Below are positions 14,257 to 20,578 of a stretch of 20,578 nt of DNA, in pieces. Positions within the stretch are counted from its first letter, which is position 1; each line of letters starts with the position of its first letter. Below the pieces are notes generated by a model that saw only the letters and a program-made list of their open reading frames with translations, was not told the DNA's origin and searched no databases. The stretch lies in the NCBI GenBank assembly GCA_946887085.1, contig CAMPKG010000013.1, forward strand, positions 1 to 20,578, written 5' to 3'. Source of the stretch: an uncultured Sphingobacteriales bacterium (lineage in GTDB: Bacteria; Bacteroidota; Bacteroidia; Chitinophagales; Chitinophagaceae). Made by a program: the position numbers and the translations under genes.

Positions 14257-14287
14257 CCGGGTTGTAGCCGTATTGTAGGATTTTGTA
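14257..14287. promoter_or_regulatory. Helically phased TTGTA repeats upstream of SDR2
   Basis: CCGGGTTGTAG (14257-14267) and CCGTATTGTAG (14268-14278) are adjacent 11-bp repeats matching at 9 of 11 positions. A further TTGTA follows at 14283-14287, so the core recurs every 10-11 bp on one helix face. Such direct repeats suit AraC-type regulators, two of which flank this region. The SDR2 start is about 50 nt away. Confidence 0.45.
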
Positions 14288-14475
14288 TGCTAAATGAGGT
14301 TCACCTTTATTTTCATACCAACTCACGTTCCATCAGCATGTTAAAGTAACGGCTTTCTATTTTCGCCCGGAGAAAAAGCTCCTGTCATGGATTTGCAAAC
14401 AAGCTTCAGGGCTTTGCATACAAAAGGCATTATTGCATTTCTGAACTTTGTATCAGAACATTAAAACATTAATTT

Positions 14476-15474
14476 ATGAAAACAAAATCTTTAGGAAATC
14501 AGGGACTTACGGTTCCTGCTATCGGCCTGGGCTGTATGGGCATGACCGGTTTTGAAGACAGAAACATATATGGTCCGGCAGATGAGAAGGAAGCGATAGC
14601 TACCATACACCGCTCCCGTGAACTGGGCGGTAATTTTTTGGACACTGCCGATTTGTACGGCCCTTTCAAAAATGAGCAGTTGATTGCTAAAGCGATCAAT
14701 GGTAAAAGGGATAAATTTATAATCGCGACAAAATTCGGCTGGGAAATAGATGATAATAATAAGGTGACATGGGCTATCAACGGCAAAAAGGAATATGTGA
14801 AAAAAGCAGTGGAGCGTTCGCTCAAAAGTCTTAATACAGACTACATTGACCTGTACTATATGCACCGTCTTGACAAGAACATGCCTATAGAAGAAACCGT
14901 TGAAGCCATGGCACAGTTGGTACAGGAAGGCAAAGTTGGCTATTTGGGGCTGTCGGAGGTATCTTCCGAAACTGTAAAGAGGGCACATAAGGTTCATCCC
15001 ATTACTGCTGTGCAAAGTGAATACTCACTATTTGAGCGGAGTGTTGAGCAACGTGGGATACTAAGTACCCTGACTGAACTGCAAATCGGGTTCGTTGCCT
15101 ATTCGCCACTCGGACGGGGCTTCTTGTCCGGCCAGATAAGAACCATTGATGACTTACCGGAAAATGATTTCCGCAGGAACATCCCTCGTTTCCAGTCGGA
15201 ACATTTCTATAAAAATATTGAGTTGCTTAATGCAATAGAAAATTTAGCAGCAGAAAAGAATATTACGCCCTCCCAGCTGGCACTTGCCTGGATTTTAAGC
15301 AAGGGCATTTTGCCTATTCCCGGCACCAAGCGAAGGAAATATTTAGAACAGAATATAGCGGCAACAGAAGTTAAATTAAAAAAAGCTGATTTGTCAAAAC
15401 TGGAGAGCATTGTGCCCTTGGGTACTGATACCGGTAACCCGTATGATGAGTTTAGCATGGGTCTGATAGATTAA
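14476..15474 (+). CDS. Aldo/keto reductase
   Basis: A 332-residue NADPH-dependent (alpha/beta)8 barrel that reduces aldehydes or ketones. The catalytic tetrad is visible: D56 and Y61 (FLDTADLYGP), K86 (ATKFGW) and H130 (DLYYMHRLD). GLGCMGMTGFE (17-27), VGYLGLSEVSSETVKRA and ITAVQSEYSLFERSVE are hallmark segments of the Tas/AKR13-like group, and PIPGTKRRKYLEQNI binds the cofactor. The gene is followed after 58 nt, with an intervening hairpin, by the AraC2 gene, and is divergent from SDR2. Confidence 0.94.
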   Translation: MKTKSLGNQGLTVPAIGLGCMGMTGFEDRNIYGPADEKEAIATIHRSRELGGNFLDTADLYGPFKNEQLIAKAINGKRDKFIIATKFGWEIDDNNKVTWAINGKKEYVKKAVERSLKSLNTDYIDLYYMHRLDKNMPIEETVEAMAQLVQEGKVGYLGLSEVSSETVKRAHKVHPITAVQSEYSLFERSVEQRGILSTLTELQIGFVAYSPLGRGFLSGQIRTIDDLPENDFRRNIPRFQSEHFYKNIELLNAIENLAAEKNITPSQLALAWILSKGILPIPGTKRRKYLEQNIAATEVKLKKADLSKLESIVPLGTDTGNPYDEFSMGLID

Positions 15475-15480
15475 ATTTAA

Positions 15481-15513
15481 GCGGTTGTACAATAGTGCAG
15501 CCGCTGCCATTTT
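15481..15513 (+). terminator. Terminator-like hairpin between AKR and AraC2 genes
   Basis: GCGGTTGTAC (15481-15490) pairs with GTGCAGCCGC (15495-15504), with two G-U pairs and an AATA loop, followed by TGCCATTTTA. The T-run is short, so read-through into the AraC2 gene is possible. Confidence 0.55.
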
Positions 15514-15532
15514 AAATATGTAAATTAGCATT

Positions 15533-16426
15533 ATGAATATCATAAGATCAATTTCAGAATTCCACCGGTTACTCTCCCTGCCCGAGCCACGGCATCCATT
15601 GGTAAGCGTAATTAACCTTGCCGAAAGTGTCTTTTTGGAAGATGACGTTTGGAAAGGTTTTGTAAACACCTTTTACTGTGTCGCCCTTAAAAGAGATGCT
15701 ACGGGTAAAATACGATATGGCCAGCAACATTATGATTATGATAAAGGGGTTCTTAGCTTTACTGCGCCCAATCAGGTTCAATACCTGGATCTGGACAATA
15801 TAGAATGCGGTTCAGGTTACCTGCTTATTTTCCATCCTGACTTTTTGCTGGCTCATCCCCTCGCAGGTTATATCAGCGGTTATAACTTTTTCTCGTATGC
15901 CGTGAATGAGGCGCTGCATCTTTCTGCCGAAGAAGAAGGCGATCTTATTGCTATATTGGACAAAATCGATAAAGAATGCCTGCATATTGATAAGTACACG
16001 CAGGAAATTGTCTTGTCGCAAATCGAATTATTGCTCAATTATTCAAAACGGTTTTACGAACGGCAGTTTATCACCCGGAAAAATCACAATCACCAATTGC
16101 TTGCCAAATTTGAACGCCTCATTGATGCATATTTTGATAGTTCGACAGCGCAACCGGAACTATTGACGGTACAACGTATGGCCGAACTTATGAACCTGTC
16201 TCCTAACTACCTCAGCGACCTGCTGCGCATGCATACAGGACAAAGTACGCAACAGCACATACACCAGAAATTAATTGAAAAGGCAAAGGAGAAGCTATCT
16301 ACTACAAATTTGTCTGTAGGTGAAATCGCTTATACATTAGGTTTTGAGCACGCACAGTCGTTTAGCACTCTCTTTAAGAAAAAGACCAGCCTGTCCCCAC
16401 TCGAGTTCCGGCAGGCATTCAATTAA
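15533..16426 (+). CDS. AraC-family transcriptional regulator (AraC2)
   Basis: A 297-residue paralogue of the regulator at 12367-13299. The sensing region has IRYGQQHYDYDKGVLSFTAPNQ and FHPDFLLAHPLAGYISGYNFFSYAVNEALHLS. The double HTH occupies the last ~90 residues (MAELMNLSPNYLSDLLRMHTGQSTQQHIHQKLIEKAKEKL, SVGEIAYTLGFEHAQSFSTLFKKKTSLSPLEFR). It follows the aldo/keto reductase and may control it. Its stop codon lies only 5 nt before the right copy of the thiF repeat begins, so it is the last cargo gene. Confidence 0.93.
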   Translation: MNIIRSISEFHRLLSLPEPRHPLVSVINLAESVFLEDDVWKGFVNTFYCVALKRDATGKIRYGQQHYDYDKGVLSFTAPNQVQYLDLDNIECGSGYLLIFHPDFLLAHPLAGYISGYNFFSYAVNEALHLSAEEEGDLIAILDKIDKECLHIDKYTQEIVLSQIELLLNYSKRFYERQFITRKNHNHQLLAKFERLIDAYFDSSTAQPELLTVQRMAELMNLSPNYLSDLLRMHTGQSTQQHIHQKLIEKAKEKLSTTNLSVGEIAYTLGFEHAQSFSTLFKKKTSLSPLEFRQAFN

Positions 16427-16431
16427 TATAA

Positions 16432-16672
16432 ACTCGAAAAGCAGGAATTGTTTATCAACTCTGCATCGGCGCAGATGGGCTGCTCCATCTTGTGGCAGCT
16501 GTTCTGAAATGGGTTTACATCATATAGGGGCTGCTTTTTAAACTTTGCGGAGTTCACGGCTTCGCCCCTGCCGTTATAGCGGCGGCGAACCGCACAAAAC
16601 CTTTAGGGGGATTCGTGCAGCGCAAAGACTGCTGCGACATTATACTGCCACAACGATGCCACTATTCCCACC
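16432..16672 (+). repeat. Right copy of diverged direct repeat (thiF 3' end plus downstream)
   Basis: This aligns with 8256-8478 in the same orientation, with scattered substitutions and small indels, from CTCGAAAAGCAG to CTATTCCCAC. It marks the right junction of the cargo block. Confidence 0.85.
16436..16579 (+). pseudogene. Remnant of the PRTRC thiF 3' end
   Basis: Forty-seven codons plus stop, collinear with residues 212-258 of the intact ThiF at 7627-8403; I count 33 of 47 identical residues. It reads EKQELFINSASAQMGCSILWQLF, then an in-frame TGA where the intact gene has CGA (Arg), then NGFTSYRGCFLNFAEF and the same final ASPLPL-type ending. No start codon or upstream part exists, because the AraC2 gene abuts it. 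It is a fossil of a second, related PRTRC element. Confidence 0.88.
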
Positions 16673-16711
16673 GCATTTACTTATCTTGCAGTATGCTCAA
16701 ACTCTATTCAA

Positions 16712-17807
16712 ATGGAAAAGGTCACCCTGACAAGGCAGGAATTTTATAACCTGGTTTGGAGCACCCCGCTCAGCCAGCTTACCCGGAAATACGCGATATC
16801 CGATAACGGGCTTCGCAAGATGTGTAAAAAGTATAAGGTCCCTATCCCTTTTAACGGGTATTGGCAGAAGCTGAAATTCAACAAGCCGGTGAAGCCTGAG
16901 AAGCTGCCGGCTTTTGCCATGGATAAGGATGCCATCGAACTGCCGCTTCGCGGGGAAGAAAATCCATATAATATTGATGCCTCCCCCGAAACCCTTCTGG
17001 TCCGGCAGATAAAGGATTATCCGAAGGCGCCCATTGTGGTACCTGATGAGATTGCAAAGCCTCATGAATTGGTGAAAGAGACAAAGCGGTACTGGGCAGA
17101 TGCTAAAAAACATAAAAATGATTACAGTTACAGGAGTGCTTTCTCTTCCCTGAGCATATACGTTGAAAAACTTCACCAGGCGCGTGCGCTCCGCTTCTTT
17201 GACACGCTGATCAAGCTCCTCGAATACCGCGGGCATAAGGTTATAATACGGGAAGCATCCACCAATGTCATCATAGGCACAACCGAGCTCAAGCTTTCTC
17301 TGCGTGAGGCCAGCAACAGGGTCTACAGCACAGAAGGGCGCTGGCCTACTTCCGAACTAGTACCTAATGGGAGATTTATTTTTAAAACGGGACAGTACAG
17401 GTGGGAGAAAGAGTGGCGTGACAACAAGACCTTACTGGAAAGTATGCTGGCGAAGATTGTTGCAAAGCTGGAGCTTGACGCCAAACGGGAAGCGGAATGG
17501 AAAGAGGCATCGCGGCTGGCAAGGATTGAAAGGGAAATAGAAGCAAGTGCGCCAGCAGAAAGAAGCCCTGCGTAGGGCAGAACAGCAAAAGACGGATACC
17601 CTTCTCAAACAGTCAGAACTCTTTACCAGGGCGCAGATGATACGGGCATTTGTATGTGAAGTAAAAAGAAAAGCAAATCCCGGAGGCGGAATCCCTGAAC
17701 AAACACAGCGCTGGATTGCATGGGCGGAAAGCAAGGCCGATTGGTATGATCCTACAGTGGACACCACCTGCGACTTACCCCATGATTCCTATAGCACTGA
17801 AGACTAG
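16712..17807 (+). pseudogene. Hypothetical protein gene with an internal frameshift
   Basis: The first frame (16712-17575) gives 287 residues ending in ASAPAERSPA; a second frame continues to the stop at 17805-17807. Near 17543 the frames join naturally: REIE then QVRQQKEALRRAEQQ, then LFTRAQMIRAFVCEVKRKA and QRWIAWAESKADWYDP. Skipping one base (G17543) restores about 364 residues. The protein resembles a widespread uncharacterised family with an N-terminal HTH-like region (LTRQEFYNLVWSTPLSQLTRKYAISDNGLRKMCKKYKVPIP), a middle LRFFDTLIKLLEYRGHKV, and a long charged helix with a Trp-rich end. Function unknown. A TTATCTTGC near 16681 may be its promoter. Either a real frameshift or a sequencing error. 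Confidence 0.75.
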
Positions 17808-17810
17808 TAA

Positions 17811-17840
17811 GCAGGCAGCGGATTAGTACTGCCTGCCTTT
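17811..17840 (+). terminator. Terminator-like hairpin after the frameshifted gene
   Basis: GCAGGCAG (17811-17818) and CTGCCTGC (17829-17836) form a perfect 8-bp stem with a 10-nt loop, 3 nt after the stop codon, followed by CTTTAG. Confidence 0.6.
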
Positions 17841-17914
17841 AGCCCTGCGGGTCTCCCAACCGCACCAAGGCCGTAAATTGTGGTCGAATGTGAATTGTAT
17901 ACTTCTGAAAGATT

Positions 17915-18259
17915 TTACGTTAAGCGCCCCCTGACAGTGCACTCAAGGCCAATTGTGCAGCCTTCTATTTCTCTGTTCACGGATATCATTGCAGTTAGCA
18001 CCGCCCCCTTAACCAAAAGTGGCTGCCTGTTTATAAGTGCAGCTGCCAGGCACCAACCGATTGTCCGGGCCATTTTTTCGTCGAGTGAACGGATGGCTTC
18101 CAGCCGGAAGACATCAATTTCGAACCTGCGGGGCAGGTAAGCGCGGCAGTCCTCGGCCATTGCTGCGGCTTCCCGGAAAAGCTGCTCATCATCACACCGG
18201 AACAGTTCTTCCTGAAATGCCTTAAGGCCGACAGTTGTTAATGGGTGTCTTTTCATCAT
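17915..18259 (-). CDS. Hypothetical protein, about 114 aa
   Basis: I do not recognise the family. I prefer the ATG at 18259 (or the adjacent 18256) over a longer GTG frame at 18289, because a TATCTTTG promoter box (18283-18276) lies inside that extension. The protein has helical, charged sections (GLKAFQEELFRCDDEQLFREAAAMAEDC, about 11-38) and a hydrophobic stretch (ARTIGWCLAAALIN). It faces the frameshifted gene tail to tail. It may be a small element-associated protein. Confidence 0.6.
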   Translation of the reverse strand: MMKRHPLTTVGLKAFQEELFRCDDEQLFREAAAMAEDCRAYLPRRFEIDVFRLEAIRSLDEKMARTIGWCLAAALINRQPLLVKGAVLTAMISVNREIEGCTIGLECTVRGRLT

Positions 18260-18275
18260 CTTCAGTACGAAATGC

Positions 18276-18283
18276 CAAAGATA
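18276..18283 (-). promoter_or_regulatory. Promoter -7 box of the small hypothetical gene
   Basis: TATCTTTG on the minus strand is an exact TAnnTTTG box, about 17 nt upstream of the ATG at 18259. No clear -33 TTTG lies at 19 nt. Confidence 0.4.
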
Positions 18284-18372
18284 AAGCACTCCATAACCAC
18301 TGGCATTTCAAAAAACAATCCGAAAATTGCAAAAAAGAAGCTCTTTATTGTGCTAGAGTAGCGCTTTTAAGA

Positions 18373-18855
18373 TCATCTTTCTGCCTCTAGTCTCTTAATA
18401 TATTCTTTCATTTCTGCTATTTCCTTCTTCTGCGCTTTGATAATCTCGTCGGCCAGCCTGCGCACCTCGGGATCTTTAATGTCTGCCCGTTCACTGGTGA
18501 GTATGGCAATAGAGTGATGCGGGATCATTGCCTTCATGTACAGGATATCCCCGATTATGGGGCTTTGGGCACGTACCAGACCAAGGGCGGTGAAGAATAG
18601 TGCTGCGCTGCCAACCAATATGGCAATATTCTTTTTCCTGTTGCTGTACATCTTTCTCATAAAGGCCCACATGATTACGGCCATGCAGGAAATTCCGAGG
18701 CAGGCCATATAGAACCGCGTGAGGCTGAAATAAACATGGTCAATCTGGTAGGTGTTAAAGTACATAGTAATGTACATTGCAACAAATGATGCCAAAAGCA
18801 TTAGTATAAAAGTGGTATACCTGTTGCTCTTTTTAGAAGATTTTTCACTTTTCAT
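18373..18855 (-). CDS. DUF305 domain-containing membrane protein
   Basis: A 160-residue protein from the ATG at 18855 (MKSEKSSKKS), a natural start before a Lys-rich cytoplasmic leader; a longer in-frame start at 18972 would overlap the preceding gene's end and looks spurious. Three membrane segments follow (about residues 13-32, 47-66 and 75-95), then the DUF305 signature DILYMKAMIPHHSIAI and an amphipathic EEIIKAQKKEIAEMKEYIKRLE-like helix. DUF305 proteins are ferritin-like and often accompany copper and heavy-metal resistance genes. It is 76 nt downstream of the multicopper oxidase gene and probably in its operon. Confidence 0.87.
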   Translation of the reverse strand: MKSEKSSKKSNRYTTFILMLLASFVAMYITMYFNTYQIDHVYFSLTRFYMACLGISCMAVIMWAFMRKMYSNRKKNIAILVGSAALFFTALGLVRAQSPIIGDILYMKAMIPHHSIAILTSERADIKDPEVRRLADEIIKAQKKEIAEMKEYIKRLEAER

Positions 18856-18931
18856 AATTTCAGATTTAAAGGTTATAATTGGGTTTATTTGAAGTTCCGT
18901 GCGGGGCGCCTGACTATAATTTTTTAATTTA

Positions 18932-20578
18932 CTAATAAGTAAGCACGATGCCAGCGCCGAATCCCATATCACTGTCGTAGTGCGTGCGGATACCGATATT
19001 CCTTGTCACGATGTAACGCAGCTCCGCCATATATTCCCTGTCGGTATTAACCATAAAGCCTCCCCTCAGGCGGCTCGAAATGGGAATATCCTCACGCATC
19101 AGGGATAGCCGCACAATGCCGTCATGGTACACCTCCGCCTGGAAATTTACAAGCATTGGAAGGGTATATACAACACCCAGGCTTAATGCCCGTCGGGTAT
19201 CTTTTTCGTTTTTCTGCCCGAAAAGGTTTTCCTCCTGCTCGTCAATGCCCATTTTGCGGTAACGCCAGTCAAAGCCGATAAAAGGCATGAGCCACTGCAT
19301 TTTTCCTATAAAACGGCCCAGGTGGGTCTCAACCTCATACCCGTGCATGTCATTGTACCCAAGGCGCCATTCGGTGCCCAGGGTCCACCGTGCCTTCATC
19401 AGCATGGCCTCACCGTCGTTTCCGTTGGTAGCAAAGTCGTTCTGTGCCATAAGGTGCGGCATATCACTCTCAGCCTGCAACATGTTATAAGCTTTTTCTT
19501 TATCGGGAAGGTTCGGATTCTGGTAATCTCCTACAGCGAGCACGCGGTTCATGCCCGCCATCATATGGTACAGTATATGGCAGTGAAAAAACCAGTCGCC
19601 TTCTGTATTGGCGGTAAACTCAATGGTATCGGTTTCCATGGGCATTATATCAATAATGTTTTTCATGGGCGCATGGGCGCCCTGCCCGTTGAGCAGCCTG
19701 AAGTCAAATCCATGAAGGTGCATGGGGTGCCGCATCATCGAATTATTGAAAATGGTTATTCGCAGCACCTCCCCCATTTTAACAGGTATCTTATCCACCT
19801 CACTCAGTACACGGTTGTCCATGCTCCATACATACCGGTTCATATTGCCGGTAAGCTCAAACCTAATTTCTTTAACAGGTGCCTGCTGTGGCAGCTCGGT
19901 AGGCTGTGGCGAACGCAGCATCGCGTAGTTCAGCGTAACGATTTCACTAAGCGCATTGGCATTGTATTTACCTGTATGCCCATGTGCATCCATAGTGTGG
20001 CCCACCGCACTATGGTCCATATCCGTATTGTGCTTTTCCTGTTGTTCACTTTCCTCTGGCCCGCGGCTATCATCATTTTTTTTGTTTTCTTGGCCTGTAA
20101 TCTCAGGGTACATCACCACATTCATATCCATGCGGTTCCAGCTCATATCCATGCCCATATCATCCAGGTCACCGTTCATTTTCATCATATCGTTCATCAT
20201 CTTCATGCCTTCAAAATACTTAAGGCGGGGTAATGGTGAAATGAGCTGTTTAACGCCATTGCCAATATAATAGCTTGCCGATTGTGTCCTGTCCTCAGTG
20301 GTGGCAAGCAGCTCGTAGGCCACCCCGTCATTTGGTATTGTGACCACTACATCATAGGTCTCGGAAACCGCAATAATGAGGCGGTCCACTTCCACGGGCT
20401 CAATATCGTTTCCGTCGCTGGCCACTACGGTCATCTTGCCCCCGGCATAGCGAAGCCAGAAATAGGATGATGCCCCTCCGTTCGAAATGCGCAGGCGCAC
20501 CTTATCCCCTCCTTTCAGCGGTGTATTGTTAAAGCTCTTAAATTCGTGCTCATTGCGGCCGTTAATCAGGATTTTATC
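18932..20578 (-). CDS. Multicopper oxidase with C-terminal CopB-like domain, 5' end outside window
   Basis: The frame is open to the right edge, with 548 residues visible; the first cupredoxin domain, signal peptide and HxH motifs of the N-terminus lie beyond the window. Copper sites are clear in the C-terminal cupredoxin: HPMHLHG (three His), then HCHILYHMMAGM, which carries the type 1 Cys, His and axial Met. Before it lies a Met- and His-rich linker (MNDMMKMNGDLDDMGMDM; DMDHSAVGHTMDAHGH), typical of CopA-type periplasmic oxidases that detoxify Cu(I). The last ~180 residues after the oxidase (RWTLGTEWRLGYNDMHGYEVETHLG to FGAGIVLTY) look like a CopB-type outer-membrane beta-barrel. It is followed by the DUF305 gene. 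Confidence 0.9.
   Translation of the reverse strand, partial: DKILINGRNEHEFKSFNNTPLKGGDKVRLRISNGGASSYFWLRYAGGKMTVVASDGNDIEPVEVDRLIIAVSETYDVVVTIPNDGVAYELLATTEDRTQSASYYIGNGVKQLISPLPRLKYFEGMKMMNDMMKMNGDLDDMGMDMSWNRMDMNVVMYPEITGQENKKNDDSRGPEESEQQEKHNTDMDHSAVGHTMDAHGHTGKYNANALSEIVTLNYAMLRSPQPTELPQQAPVKEIRFELTGNMNRYVWSMDNRVLSEVDKIPVKMGEVLRITIFNNSMMRHPMHLHGFDFRLLNGQGAHAPMKNIIDIMPMETDTIEFTANTEGDWFFHCHILYHMMAGMNRVLAVGDYQNPNLPDKEKAYNMLQAESDMPHLMAQNDFATNGNDGEAMLMKARWTLGTEWRLGYNDMHGYEVETHLGRFIGKMQWLMPFIGFDWRYRKMGIDEQEENLFGQKNEKDTRRALSLGVVYTLPMLVNFQAEVYHDGIVRLSLMREDIPISSRLRGGFMVNTDREYMAELRYIVTRNIGIRTHYDSDMGFGAGIVLTY

Noticed and set aside
8404..16430. Transposon explanation for the cargo block
   Set aside because: I found no transposase, no terminal inverted repeats at the junctions and no short identical target duplication; the flanking repeats are long and diverged.
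18856..18972. Longer N-terminus for the DUF305 protein
   Set aside because: It would overlap the oxidase gene's end and lacks family features; the ATG at 18855 before a Lys-rich leader and membrane segment is natural.
19322..20233. Plus-strand ORF of 303 codons
   Set aside because: Antisense to the multicopper oxidase; the many His and Val/Ile residues come from complementing its Met codons. The oxidase motifs decide the strand.
1..20578. CRISPR arrays, tRNA or rRNA genes, tandem satellite repeats
   Set aside because: None seen on either strand at reading level; no regularly spaced identical repeats or cloverleaf-like sequences were noticed.

Overview
The window looks like part of a Bacteroidota chromosome or integrative element, probably Flavobacteriia or a close relative. 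I base this on codon style, A-rich start contexts without clear Shine-Dalgarno sites, several TAnnTTTG (-7) boxes of the Bacteroidetes type with TTG/TTTG about 18-19 nt upstream, and the gene families present. It reads as accessory, element-borne DNA; I see no tRNA, rRNA, CRISPR array or transposase.

Layout. (1) 1-2590, minus strand, AT-richer: a CHAT-domain caspase-like protease followed by an AbiV-family HEPN protein that runs off the left edge, a likely phage-defence pair. (2) 2814-8403, plus strand, GC-richer: an element backbone with a single-stranded DNA-binding protein, a DUF932 protein, two small unknown proteins, then a PRTRC cluster (protein E, ubiquitin-like protein C, a PRTRC-associated protein, E2-like protein B, E1/ThiF-like enzyme). 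Several genes overlap and they probably form one or two operons. The gene between C and B has a probable frame problem at its 5' end. (3) 8.48-16.43 kb: a cargo block of an HxlR regulator with a divergent SDR and an NTF2-like protein, DNA-3-methyladenine glycosylase I, a broken excisionase-like HTH gene, a luciferase-like flavin oxidoreductase, two paralogous AraC regulators, a second SDR and an aldo/keto reductase. It suggests a stress or detoxification island. (4) 16.43-18.3 kb: a decayed second copy of the thiF 3' end, a frameshifted large unknown gene and a small unknown gene. (5) 18.37 kb to the right edge, minus strand: a copper-handling operon of a multicopper oxidase with a C-terminal CopB-like domain (5' end outside the window) and a DUF305 membrane protein.

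The most informative structure is a diverged direct repeat of about 220-240 bp (8256-8478 and 16432-16672). It covers the last 47 codons of thiF plus its downstream region and exactly brackets the cargo block. This implies that the cargo arrived by recombination between two related elements, or by an integration event that replaced the thiF 3' end. The two systems most worth study are the CHAT-AbiV pair and the JAB-less ubiquitin-like PRTRC cassette.
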